Shown: positions 46,399 to 55,972 of the stretch, piece by piece
How positions within the stretch are numbered: position 1 is the first letter of the stretch
Layout of the letters: every line of letters begins with the position of its first letter
From: Candidatus Gastranaerophilales bacterium
GTDB lineage: Bacteria; Cyanobacteriota; Vampirovibrionia; Gastranaerophilales; Gastranaerophilaceae
Assembly (NCBI GenBank): GCA_944323285.1
Contig: CALURV010000033.1
Span: 1-64,000, forward strand
Direction of reading: 5' to 3'
DNA: 64,000 bases
The notes under the pieces: generated by a model
What the model was told of the DNA's origin: nothing
What the model saw: only the letters and a program-made list of their open reading frames with translations
Database searches by the model: none
Program-made: the position numbers and the translations under genes

Positions 46399-48291
46399 AT
46401 GTCCAAGAAACAAAACGAAAGTTTGTTTAGTGAATCTTTGGAATATGCTGATACTCTTTTAAATAATGCGTTTACTAGTTATTTAAAAGAACAATGGCAA
46501 AAAGCCATAATAGATTTATCTGCTGCTCATAAAATTTTTTTAGCACATAAAAATATTTCGAAAGTATCTATATGTTTATCTTTAACCGGGTTAATAAAAT
46601 ATATAAATAAATCAGAAAGTTATTATAAATCTTTATTGTTATTAGAGGATTCTAAATTCTTAACTGAAAGCACACATAATAAATTAGATATTGCTGTAAA
46701 TAAATTTGCTTTTGGTGAAATTTATTTTCGTGAAAATAAATATAATGAGGCATTATTCTACTTAATAAATGCGTTAGATTCGCTTAATGAAATATCAATA
46801 TTAAAGGTAAAAGCTTGTGAATTTATTGCTTTAATTTATATTAAACTTCAAAATACGAAATTGGCATATGAATATTTATCGCAAGCAATTGAAATTTCCA
46901 AAATATATGACCTAAAAAATATTTATAACAGATTACAGGAACTTTCTGAAAATTTTATTAATACAAATTCAGGAGTAAATTTTCAGGTAAAAAATCAAGA
47001 AAAAGAAAAAAAAGATATACAGCAAAATACAACCTTATTATTGGCTCTTTCTAAAATAGCAAGAACGGTAAATGCAGAAGCGAATCTTGATAAACTCTTA
47101 ATGACAATAGCAGAACAAACAAAATTAGTCTTAAACGCAGATAGATGTACGGTTTTTTTATATGATAAAGATAAAAATGAACTATGGTCAAAAGTTGCAT
47201 TAGGAATGGAAAGTGAAGAAATACGTTTTGCTGCTGATAAGGGATTTGCCGGTGCTGTATTAAAAACAGGAGAAACCATTCGTATTAAAGATGCTTATAG
47301 TGATAAGAGATTTAATAAAGATATTGATAAAAAAACAGGATATAAAACATATAATTTACTATGTATGCCAATGAGAAATATTAAGTTTGAGATAATTGGT
47401 GTATTTCAAGTTTTAAATAAGAAAGATGGTGATTTTACAGATTCTGATGAAGATATCTTACTTGCAATAGGTACAAATGCTGGTATTGCTATTGAAAATA
47501 ATCTTTTATTTAATATTCAGCAAAAAATGCTTGAAGAACAACAAAAACTTTTTGAAGGTTTTATTAATACACTTGCAGCTTCAATTGATGCAAGAGATAA
47601 AATTACTCTTGGTCATTCAAACAGGGTGAGGTTATATTCAGAATTAATTGCTAAAAAATTAGGATTAAATAAAGATGTTATAGGTATTATTTCTAAAGCT
47701 GCTATGCTTCATGATATTGGCAAAATTGGTATCAGAGATTCTGTTTTGCAAAAGAAAGGTACATTAACAAAAGAAGAATATGAACATATTAAAGAACATG
47801 TAAAAATTACTTATGATATTTTATGTAAAACAAATATAAATTCATCGTTTAATGAAATAACGGAAATAGCAGCATCACATCATGAAAAATATGACGGAAC
47901 AGGTTATTTTAGAAGATTAAAAGGTGAAAATATTCCGCTTGGAGGAAGAATACTTGCTGTTAGCGATGTTTTTGATGCTATTACTTCTGTTCGTCATTAT
48001 CGTGACAGAATGCCTATAAAAGATGCTCTTAACATTATTTTAGATGGTGTAAATAAACACTTTGATATAAAAGTTACTGATGCTTTTTTGAGTTTATCTT
48101 GCGATATAATTGTTGATATCCTTATAGGTGAATATAAAATTCAATTTATGGCTAAAGATAGAAAATTATTATCAGGTTTAACTTTAAGGCAATTTGCAGA
48201 TATATTAAATAAAAAATCGCCTGATAAAAAAGAAGATGAAATTATAAATATATTTAATAAATATTACATTCGAAAGAAAGATTTTGTTTAA
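46399..48291 (+). CDS. TPR-GAF-HD-GYP signalling protein
   Basis: A 630-residue cytoplasmic protein. A TPR-like helical N-terminal part (about 1-190) precedes a GAF domain (about 225-375) and an HD-GYP domain (about 385-565) with GHSNRV, LHDIGKIG and HHEKYDGTGY. The residue after GY is Phe, not the usual Pro, so the GYP signature is GYF. It likely degrades c-di-GMP in response to a ligand of the GAF domain. I chose ATG 46399 because AAGGG precedes it and the in-frame TTG at 46363 overlaps the -10 element. The following gene is a LuxR-type response regulator. Confidence 0.85.
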   Translation: MSKKQNESLFSESLEYADTLLNNAFTSYLKEQWQKAIIDLSAAHKIFLAHKNISKVSICLSLTGLIKYINKSESYYKSLLLLEDSKFLTESTHNKLDIAVNKFAFGEIYFRENKYNEALFYLINALDSLNEISILKVKACEFIALIYIKLQNTKLAYEYLSQAIEISKIYDLKNIYNRLQELSENFINTNSGVNFQVKNQEKEKKDIQQNTTLLLALSKIARTVNAEANLDKLLMTIAEQTKLVLNADRCTVFLYDKDKNELWSKVALGMESEEIRFAADKGFAGAVLKTGETIRIKDAYSDKRFNKDIDKKTGYKTYNLLCMPMRNIKFEIIGVFQVLNKKDGDFTDSDEDILLAIGTNAGIAIENNLLFNIQQKMLEEQQKLFEGFINTLAASIDARDKITLGHSNRVRLYSELIAKKLGLNKDVIGIISKAAMLHDIGKIGIRDSVLQKKGTLTKEEYEHIKEHVKITYDILCKTNINSSFNEITEIAASHHEKYDGTGYFRRLKGENIPLGGRILAVSDVFDAITSVRHYRDRMPIKDALNIILDGVNKHFDIKVTDAFLSLSCDIIVDILIGEYKIQFMAKDRKLLSGLTLRQFADILNKKSPDKKEDEIINIFNKYYIRKKDFV

Positions 48292-48305
48292 TAACAGGAG
48301 TTTTA

Positions 48306-48950
48306 ATGTACAATATTTTAATTGTAGAAGATCACGCTTTAATAAGATTTGGACTGAAAACAGCATTTGAGTCTAAGACTTTCATTAATAAAATATTTGA
48401 AGTATCAAATGCGGAAGATGGTATTACTATTATCAGAGAAAATGATATAGATGCCGTGATTATGGACTTAGGGCTTCCAGGTATAAATGGGATTGAAGCA
48501 ACCAAATTAATAAAATCAATGAGGAAAGATATTAAAATTATAATACTTACATCTCACAGCTCGGAAGAAGAAGTTATAAATTCAGTAAAAGCAGGGGCAA
48601 GAGCATATTGCTCAAAAGATATTAATCCTGAGATACTTTCTGACATTGTTCTTTCTGTTATTAATGGTGCTCTTTGGTTTGATTCTAAAATAGCAGATAT
48701 TGTTATACAAGCTTTATCTGATGATAAAAAACTTTTAAATACTGATATTATGGATGGGTATAATCTTACAGATCGAGAAAAAGATGTAATTGAATATATT
48801 TGTGAAGGACTTACAAACAGTGAAATATCTAATATTCTTGATGTAAGTATTAATACAGTAAAGGTACATGTGAGCAGTATTATACAAAAACTTGGTGTTG
48901 AAGACAGAACTCAAGTTGTTGTTAAGGCTTTTAAACATTTTAAGAAATAA
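48306..48950 (+). CDS. NarL/LuxR-family response regulator
   Basis: A 214-residue two-domain regulator. The receiver carries the acidic pocket (VEDH) and phospho-acceptor Asp in VIMDLGLPG. A C-terminal LuxR-type HTH follows (LTDREKDVIEYI, NTVKVHVSSII). No kinase is adjacent. AGGAG precedes the ATG, 14 bp after the GAF-HD-GYP gene. Confidence 0.9.
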   Translation: MYNILIVEDHALIRFGLKTAFESKTFINKIFEVSNAEDGITIIRENDIDAVIMDLGLPGINGIEATKLIKSMRKDIKIIILTSHSSEEEVINSVKAGARAYCSKDINPEILSDIVLSVINGALWFDSKIADIVIQALSDDKKLLNTDIMDGYNLTDREKDVIEYICEGLTNSEISNILDVSINTVKVHVSSIIQKLGVEDRTQVVVKAFKHFKK

Positions 48951-49030
48951 GTCTTTAATAATTTTAGATGACTTAATTGTTTGAGAAGTTTATAATGCTG
49001 TTATAAATAATATTTTAAAGGGATTTTTTA

Positions 49031-49606
49031 ATGAAAGAAAAAGAAACTATTTGTGTTTATTGTTCATCAAGTAATCATTTGCCTGAAAAATTTTATAAAT
49101 TTGCTCAAGAGTTTGGTGAGAGTTTAGGTAAAAACAATTATAATATGGTATATGGCGGAACAACTGTAGGAATGATGGGGGTTATTGCAAATAATGCATT
49201 AAATAATGGTGCTGAAGTAATAGGTGTAATACCTCAGAAAATAGAACAGTTTGGATTAAAACATCCTGATTTAGCCAGAGTTATTATTACTAAAGATATG
49301 AGAGAAAGAAAAGCAACAATGGAAAAGTATGCTGATATTTTTGTTGCTCTTCCGGGCGGTTTCGGCACTTTTGAAGAAGTATTTGAAATCCTTGTTGCAA
49401 AGCAGCTTAGCTATCATAATAAACCTATTATATTTTTTAATTTTGACGAATATTATGATAATATGCTCAAAATGTTTGATACTGTTTATGAAAATAACTT
49501 TGCTAAACAAGAAATGAAATCACTCTATTTCATTGCTAATAGTATTGAAGAAATGTATAACTATTTAGATAACTATAAGCCTTGTGAATTTGTACTTAAA
49601 TGGTAG
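49031..49606 (+). CDS. LOG-family protein (TIGR00730, putative lysine-decarboxylase-like/phosphoribohydrolase)
   Basis: A 191-residue Rossmann-fold protein. The YGGTTVGMMGVIANNALNNG strand-loop-helix, MRERK and PGGFGTFEEVFE motifs are diagnostic. The family hydrolyses nucleotide 5'-monophosphates of cytokinin type and related purine nucleotides. AAAGGG precedes the ATG. Confidence 0.9.
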   Translation: MKEKETICVYCSSSNHLPEKFYKFAQEFGESLGKNNYNMVYGGTTVGMMGVIANNALNNGAEVIGVIPQKIEQFGLKHPDLARVIITKDMRERKATMEKYADIFVALPGGFGTFEEVFEILVAKQLSYHNKPIIFFNFDEYYDNMLKMFDTVYENNFAKQEMKSLYFIANSIEEMYNYLDNYKPCEFVLKW

Positions 49607-49617
49607 TTACTCATAAA

Positions 49618-52600
49618 CTAAATTACATTAGTAAAAATATCTTTAATTCTTTCAATGCAGCCTTGTTTCGTATTATACCATTCTCTATATGAAATTCTTT
49701 CAACTTGAATACCGCTTCTTTCTATTAGAGTTTGTTTTTTCATTTGAGATTTATTAGATTTTACATTATCTTCAACCCCGTCACATTCAATAACAATAGT
49801 TTTACCTGTAGGTGAAGTTACTGTTAAATCAGCACTTAAACCTGCTATTGTTTTTCCTGCCATAACTTCAAACCCTTCTTCACGAAGCGAATTCGCTATT
49901 TCTTTTTCAAAAGAATTTTTATATATATTCTCATCAATTTTTAATTCATCACTTAACTTATTTCTTGCTATATAAGCTTGAACAAACTCAATATAATCTT
50001 TTAATAAGCCTGCCGGTAATGATTTAGGGTCTTTAGATAAAAAGATTATTTGTTTTTTTCTTGCTCTTGTAATTGCTACGTTAAATAAATTCGGTATTTG
50101 CAAGAATGTTAAACTTTGATTGAAACTATTATTTGCAACCGCCCAAGATAACATTATTATATCTCTTTCATCACCTTGGAAGGTGTGAGCTGTTCCTACT
50201 TCTATTTTATGTTTTCTAATTGTAGATTCTGAAAATATTTGATTAATTGCTTTTTTTATTAATTCAACCTGCCCTCTAAATGGAGATATAATACCAACCG
50301 TTACCGGTTCTTTATTTTCGTCTTTATTTCTCTCATCATCTTGAATGATTTCTTGTAATCTTTGCATTATAGCTTCAGTTTCAGGCATGTTTCTGGTTAC
50401 ATCAAAATCAACTTTACCATCAGGAACCTGAACCAGTTCTAAAACATCTTTATTGTTACATTGAGACATTATTCTTATTCTGTCTCCGTAAAATTCTTTA
50501 TTACTAAAATCAATAATTGGACCATAGCTTCTGAAATGTTCATCAAGTAAAACAGGTTTTGTAGAATAATAATTAGCTAAGTCAAACATTGAATTGGTTC
50601 TGAATCGCCACATTAATTGGTATTTATCAGGTATTTCATATTGACTCATAAAAGATTGTTCTTTAGATTTTTCAAGGAATGAAAGATGCGGAAGTTGTTT
50701 ATCATCACCTACAATAACAGCTTTTTTACTTCTGAATAATATAGGCATACAGCTTGCAATATCACATTGAGAAGCTTCATCTATAATAGCTACATCAAAT
50801 AATGCAGGTTTTAACGGTAGTGAATTAGATACTGCATAAGTTGTAACACACCAGCAAGGGAATGCTTCAAGAAGCGGTTTAAAATCTTCATCTTCGAGCA
50901 GTCTGTTCTGTAAGTTCTTTTTTCTTGTTATTAATGCTTTTGTATGAACAATTAAACGCTGACGTTTTATTTGATCTCTTAGTAATCCTTTTAAAGATTC
51001 TCTTCTTTTTCCTTTTAAGATTTCTACGGCAAGTGTTTTCTGTTTATTTTTAAGCATTTTTATTTCTTCAAGTAATAAGTGAATATTACCTGTTTTTATA
51101 ATTTGCATTTCAATATGTCTTGCTTTTGCTGCAAGTCTTGCTGTTATAAGTTCTATTTTTAATCTTTCAAGATTTTCTGTATCAGGAGTAAAGGTTTTAT
51201 TTTTTATTATTTGTCTTAATTTATAATTTGCATATTTTGTTGTTATATTAGAAATAAAGCTGTTTTTCTCCATATTCTTTTCTAAGTTATTAACAGCATT
51301 TTCAATGTCATCAACTTCTTGAAGAGTTAATTTGCCAGAAAGAAAATCAAGACGGCCAAGTTGTTTTTCTTTTTCACTGTATTCTTTTATAGTATTATGC
51401 CAATCTTGTTCTAATTTTATTATTTGTTCACACTTATCTTCTTTTTCTCTTATTGTATTTACGAGTTTTTGCATATCTTCAACATCAACAAAAAGAGAAT
51501 TTTCAAAATCGGTATCTAAATCCACTTTATTTGATATTAAATCTTGCAGGTCAAAAGATAACTGTTTTTGATAATTAGGTCTGCCTGCTCTTAGCGCAAG
51601 ATATGGAGCCCCAAATTCATTCAATCTGTTTGCAACAACATCGGTTGCTTTATCCATTCTGGATGCAACTAAAACCGTTTTTCCGTTGGAAATTAAATGG
51701 CAGATTAAATTTACAATAGTTTGTGATTTACCGGTTCCCGGCGGGCCATATACTGATAATATAGTATTGTCTTCAAGATTTTTTATTACATCTTCTTGTG
51801 AATCACTTAGGGATAAAGGAGTTACAGCAACAAAATCTTTTAGATTATTTTCTTTAATAGGTTTTACTGCCATTTTCCCTTTACCTTGTAAATATTCATC
51901 ATTTACAACGCTTAAAGCAGTTTCTCTTATAATACCTGATGGTTTTTCTGCAATTTGAGTTAATTCATATAATACGCCGGCAGTTACCAGTGGTCTTTTG
52001 GTTAAAATAATTGCACTTTTATTTGTTAATACAACTTTATCCGCTTTTAATTTTGGTTTTTGTTTTTCTGTTTCTTGTATTTCTTCTATTGTTTCTTCCA
52101 GATTTTCATAATTAATTTGTTTTTCTTCATAGAAATCAGATGCATCTTCTTTTAGGTTATTTTCTAAGTTTTCTTCTTCATTTAATTCAAATTCTAAATC
52201 CGGAATTAATGATTTTAATGTTGTTAAAAATATATTTAAATCTTCTTCTTTTAAAGGAAGTTTTGGAACAACATCTAATAATCCATCAAGCATGTTATCT
52301 ATTTCGTCTTCTTCGCCTGAAAGATTCATTAAACTTGTAAGAGCTGCAGTATTTAATGATAAACCTTCTTCTTGAATTGAGCATTCTATATTCATGCCAA
52401 TTCTTTCCAATTTACAGCTTGAATATAATAGTGGTGTTAAAAACTCATTCTTTCTTTTTGTTTTTGCATTTTTCCCTACTAAAAATAAGTATCCGTATAT
52501 GAGATATTTATCCTTTTGGCTGTTTTCACTCAGAAGCATTAGTTCTGTTAAATATGCATCAGAACCGTCTAATTTTAATGCTTGAGGGTATTGGGTAAAT

Positions 52601-52812
52601 AATTTTTCATTATCTAATATAGAAGGATTTTCATTCTTTGTATTATTTTGTGTATCAAGAAAAATCCATTTATTTTCTTTATCTTGTTTTAAGTTTCTAA
52701 AAGTAGAACTTTGCACTTCTTCTCTTACACAGTCATGCAAATATAAACTTAATTTTTTTATAAAACTGTTATGAAACGCAGAATTTAATATTTTTGTTGC
52801 TTCTTGAAGCAT
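49618..52812 (-). CDS. SF1 (Upf1-like) helicase fused to PD-(D/E)xK nuclease domain
   Basis: A 1064-residue protein. The N-terminal 330 residues are a unique acidic region. The helicase core has Walker A (GPPGTGKSQT), the DEAS box (IIDEASQCDIA), QLPHLSFLEK, and motifs V-VI (GTAHTFQGDERD, NVAITRARKK). The C-terminal ~100 residues carry the nuclease signature of the MTES_1575/Vsr-like family: SADLTV then IVIECDG. This class of large helicase-nuclease proteins occurs both in housekeeping and in anti-phage systems. It has no clear defence partner here. AGGGGAG precedes the ATG. Confidence 0.82.
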   Translation of the reverse strand: MLQEATKILNSAFHNSFIKKLSLYLHDCVREEVQSSTFRNLKQDKENKWIFLDTQNNTKNENPSILDNEKLFTQYPQALKLDGSDAYLTELMLLSENSQKDKYLIYGYLFLVGKNAKTKRKNEFLTPLLYSSCKLERIGMNIECSIQEEGLSLNTAALTSLMNLSGEEDEIDNMLDGLLDVVPKLPLKEEDLNIFLTTLKSLIPDLEFELNEEENLENNLKEDASDFYEEKQINYENLEETIEEIQETEKQKPKLKADKVVLTNKSAIILTKRPLVTAGVLYELTQIAEKPSGIIRETALSVVNDEYLQGKGKMAVKPIKENNLKDFVAVTPLSLSDSQEDVIKNLEDNTILSVYGPPGTGKSQTIVNLICHLISNGKTVLVASRMDKATDVVANRLNEFGAPYLALRAGRPNYQKQLSFDLQDLISNKVDLDTDFENSLFVDVEDMQKLVNTIREKEDKCEQIIKLEQDWHNTIKEYSEKEKQLGRLDFLSGKLTLQEVDDIENAVNNLEKNMEKNSFISNITTKYANYKLRQIIKNKTFTPDTENLERLKIELITARLAAKARHIEMQIIKTGNIHLLLEEIKMLKNKQKTLAVEILKGKRRESLKGLLRDQIKRQRLIVHTKALITRKKNLQNRLLEDEDFKPLLEAFPCWCVTTYAVSNSLPLKPALFDVAIIDEASQCDIASCMPILFRSKKAVIVGDDKQLPHLSFLEKSKEQSFMSQYEIPDKYQLMWRFRTNSMFDLANYYSTKPVLLDEHFRSYGPIIDFSNKEFYGDRIRIMSQCNNKDVLELVQVPDGKVDFDVTRNMPETEAIMQRLQEIIQDDERNKDENKEPVTVGIISPFRGQVELIKKAINQIFSESTIRKHKIEVGTAHTFQGDERDIIMLSWAVANNSFNQSLTFLQIPNLFNVAITRARKKQIIFLSKDPKSLPAGLLKDYIEFVQAYIARNKLSDELKIDENIYKNSFEKEIANSLREEGFEVMAGKTIAGLSADLTVTSPTGKTIVIECDGVEDNVKSNKSQMKKQTLIERSGIQVERISYREWYNTKQGCIERIKDIFTNVI

Positions 52813-52924
52813 ATTCTCCCCTAAAGTTTAGATATAATAAGAAATTATAGCATTTTTATTTATAATATACAAAAAAAATAGCATTATTCATCTAAAAAAT
52901 GGAGTTTTTTATTTTTTATGAGGA

Positions 52925-53917
52925 TTATATGAAAAACGATTTTATTAATCCTTTAAAAAATCTTTTATCAAAAGAAAAAATAATTCTTTTATAAATCATA
53001 AGAAGATTAGTTTTATTAAATCTTTCTTTAAAAATATCTTCGTTAGCTTTAATAAATTTAAACATTTTGCTTCTTATTTTTCTGTTATTTCTAAAATAAT
53101 TACTTTGCGTTTTTGTTTTTAGATATTTTTTATTGCCCAAAACAGGATTTGCCATAGAATAATTAGAATCATGTCTTCTATAAGCATAAAGAGTTTTATA
53201 TATTATGGCACTTGACCCGATTAAATGGCAGAAAGAAAATAAAAATTTATCTGCGGTTATTTTTATATGGTGTTTTGCTTCAATATTTAAAAGCAGGTCG
53301 CAAACAGATTTCCTCATCATAGCTGATGTTGTAGGACCCCAATGCCAGGTTGCAAAGCTATATTTGTCATTATCAAGAACTTTTACTTCGCATCCTTGTT
53401 TATCAATATTATTTGCAATTCTGTATTGGTTAAATTCTTCAAAAGTTTTATTTTCAATATTAAATGTTCCTTGATTTTTAATCGGGCTGTCTATTGATGT
53501 AAGAGTTTGAATAATATTATCTTTATCAATTTCTGCTTGCAGGCATGTTGTAAGTGCAACAGGTGTTTTTAAATGTGTTTCAACATGAATTGATGCATAT
53601 TCCGGAAATAAAATATCGTCACCATCTATTGAACAGACAAATTGTCCCGTTGCTTTTTCTAATCCTCTTAAGAATGAGGATAATTGTCCTATATTTTCTT
53701 CATTTTTTATAAAATTTATACTTAAAGATTCATTTTCATTAATAAATTTTTCAATAATATCTTTTGTATTATCTTCTGATTTATCATCCACTATAATAAT
53801 TTCAAAATTTTTGTATGTTTGATTTTTAATACTGTTTAAACAATCAAATATAAAATTTGAAAAATTATGAGTAATTACAATAAATGAAACTTTAGGTAAA
53901 TTAAGAAATTCTTCCAT
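52925..53917 (-). CDS. Family 2 glycosyltransferase
   Basis: A 330-residue GT-A enzyme (PKVSFIVITHNFSNFIFDCL start, IIVDDKSEDN, then DGDD metal motif). The C-terminal part is Lys/Phe-rich and amphipathic, so it may attach to the membrane. It starts 5 bp after the gltX stop and is probably co-transcribed with it. Confidence 0.85.
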   Translation of the reverse strand: MEEFLNLPKVSFIVITHNFSNFIFDCLNSIKNQTYKNFEIIIVDDKSEDNTKDIIEKFINENESLSINFIKNEENIGQLSSFLRGLEKATGQFVCSIDGDDILFPEYASIHVETHLKTPVALTTCLQAEIDKDNIIQTLTSIDSPIKNQGTFNIENKTFEEFNQYRIANNIDKQGCEVKVLDNDKYSFATWHWGPTTSAMMRKSVCDLLLNIEAKHHIKITADKFLFSFCHLIGSSAIIYKTLYAYRRHDSNYSMANPVLGNKKYLKTKTQSNYFRNNRKIRSKMFKFIKANEDIFKERFNKTNLLMIYKRIIFSFDKRFFKGLIKSFFI

Positions 53918-53922
53918 AATTT

Positions 53923-55392
53923 TTATTTTATCGCTTTTTCTATACGATATTTTACCTTATCTTTGCCTAAAACTTCAAGAATTACCCCCATATCAGCGCC
54001 ATGAGTTCTGCCTGTTAGTGCTGCTCTTATGGTCCACATTGTTACTTTTGGTTTTATTCCGAATTGTTCTTTAAAGTATGTTCTAAATTCAGCTAATTGT
54101 TCATGAAGTTTTTCTTCATTATCAAAATCATATTCATCAAGTTTTGAATCAAAATATTTTAATATATTTTGAGCTTGTTCTGTATCTATATTAGTTTCTT
54201 TTACACCTTCTTCATATTCAATATCTTTACCGAAGAAATAAGCAACATCATTAGTTAAATCTGAAAGAATAGTAATTGGTTCTCTTGTTGCCGAAATAAC
54301 TTTTTCAAGTTGTTCTTCTGTTAATTCGGATAAATCATATTTAGTTAAATAAGGCTTTGCTTTTTGTGTTAATTCTTTTATATCCATTTTCTTTATATAT
54401 TGCCCGTTCATCCAGTTTAATTTGTCGTATTCGAAAATAGAATTAGAAGAAGAAACATCATTAATTCTAAAATCTTGAGCTATTTCATCAAGAGTTTTTA
54501 TTTCAACTCCGTCAGAAGGCGACCAGCCTAAAAGTGCAACAAAATTCAATAAAGCTTCAGTTAAATAACCCTTTTCAACGAACTCAGAAACGGCAGTCGC
54601 ACCGTGTCTTTTTGAAAGTTTACTTCTATCCGGTGCAAGAATCATTCCTAAATGTCCGAATTTTGGAACTTCAGCACCCAATGCTTCATATATCAATATT
54701 TGTTTAAATGTATTTGATATGTGATCTTCTCCTCGTATAATGTGAGATATTTTCATTAACATATCGTCAATTACTACAGCGAAATTGTATGTAGGTGCGC
54801 CATTTGACTTCATAATTACAAAATCACCGATTAAACTTGTATCTTGATGCAAATCTCCTTTTACTAAATCTTCGAAGTGAATAATAGGAGAGTCGTGGAA
54901 AGCTTTTTGAGCTTTTTCAACAGAAAAACGAATTGCAGGTTTTCTGCCTTCGGCTCTTAATTTTTCTTTTTCTGCTTCTGTTAATTTTTCACATTTTTTA
55001 GAATAAACATAAGCTTGTTTATTTTTAGTAGCTTCTTCTTTTTCTGCTTCTAATTCTTAAGGAGTGCAGAAACATTCATAAGCAAAGCCTTTATCTAAAA
55101 GTTCTTGAACATATTTAGGGTAAATATCAAATCTTTCAGATTGAGTATAAGGACCATAACTACCGCCAACATCAGGCCCTTCATCCCAATTTAAACCAAG
55201 AGCTTTTAAACTGTCGAAAATATTATCTATATAAGCCTGACTGGTTCTTTCTGCATCTGTATCTTCTATTCTTAAGACATATTTCCCATTATTCTTTTTT
55301 GCAAATAAATAGTTAAATAAAGCAGTTCTGGCTGTTCCTATATGTAAATTACCGCTTGGTGAAGGTGCTATTCTTACCCTAATTTCGTCCAT
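53923..55392 (-). pseudogene. gltX: Glutamyl-tRNA synthetase interrupted by one in-frame TAA
   Basis: The minus-strand frame from ATG 55392 (GGAG upstream) to the stop at 53923 is 490 codons and has the sequence of a full-length GltX, apart from TAA at 55059-55057. The N-terminal part (1-111) holds the HIGH motif ([16 protein letters not shown]) and ends CFCTP. After the stop the frame continues ELEAEKEEATKNK, the RKPAIRF segment, HIIRGEDHIS and the KMSKS motif SKLSKRHG. The stop replaces the first Glu of the usual CTPEEL, which one GAA-to-TAA base change explains. No frameshift is seen. Either the copy is dead and another glutamylation route exists, or the TAA is suppressed, or it is a sequencing error. 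Confidence 0.75.
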
Positions 55393-55469
55393 TTTACTCT
55401 CCAATTTTTCTTTAATACTTTAATTTTATAACAAACAAAAATTTTGGTCAGAGTAATAAAAAATTAAAT

Positions 55470-55970
55470 TTATTTAGAATTATCATAATGCAGAACAACT
55501 TTGCCTTCCTGCAGAGTTTTTTGAACATCAATAATTCTTTGGTTAGAGCTTCCGCACCAGCATAAGTTATCATCTTTTAAAGATTTAACAAACCTTCCGT
55601 CAACCAAAACATCAATATATTTCATTTTTGGATTATCTTTAAATTCTTCCCATAAAAACCCTGTATAAACCCAAACCGTTTTTTCGGGGAATAATTCTTT
55701 GCATTTTCTCATTAACTTGAAAGTAGTACCTCTGTTAAACGGATGCAACGGGTCGCCTCCGGAGAAGGTAATACCCGAGATGTGCGGTTTTGCTAATGCT
55801 TCAAACAATTCATTTTCAGCAGCTTCATCAAAAGGAAGCCCTCCTGTTATATCCCAAGTGATAGGATTTTGGCAGTCTTCACACTGGTGGTTGCAGCCTG
55901 CAACCCACAATACTACTCTTAATCCGTCTCCATTGAGCATGTCATCTTTTGTTATATTGTGATAATTCAT
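55470..55970 (-). CDS. nrdG: Anaerobic ribonucleotide reductase activating protein
   Basis: A 166-residue radical SAM activase. The [4Fe-4S] cluster cysteines lie in AGCNHQCEDCQNP (C-x3-C-x2-C), followed by FSGGDPLHP. It generates the glycyl radical on NrdD. It starts 2 bp after the nrdD stop. Confidence 0.95.
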   Translation of the reverse strand: MNYHNITKDDMLNGDGLRVVLWVAGCNHQCEDCQNPITWDITGGLPFDEAAENELFEALAKPHISGITFSGGDPLHPFNRGTTFKLMRKCKELFPEKTVWVYTGFLWEEFKDNPKMKYIDVLVDGRFVKSLKDDNLCWCGSSNQRIIDVQKTLQEGKVVLHYDNSK

Positions 55971-55972
55971 GT

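Noticed and set aside
55057-55059. TAA read as a sense codon throughout the genome
   Set aside because: Most other genes in the window end in TAA at the expected place, so a global code change is not supported.
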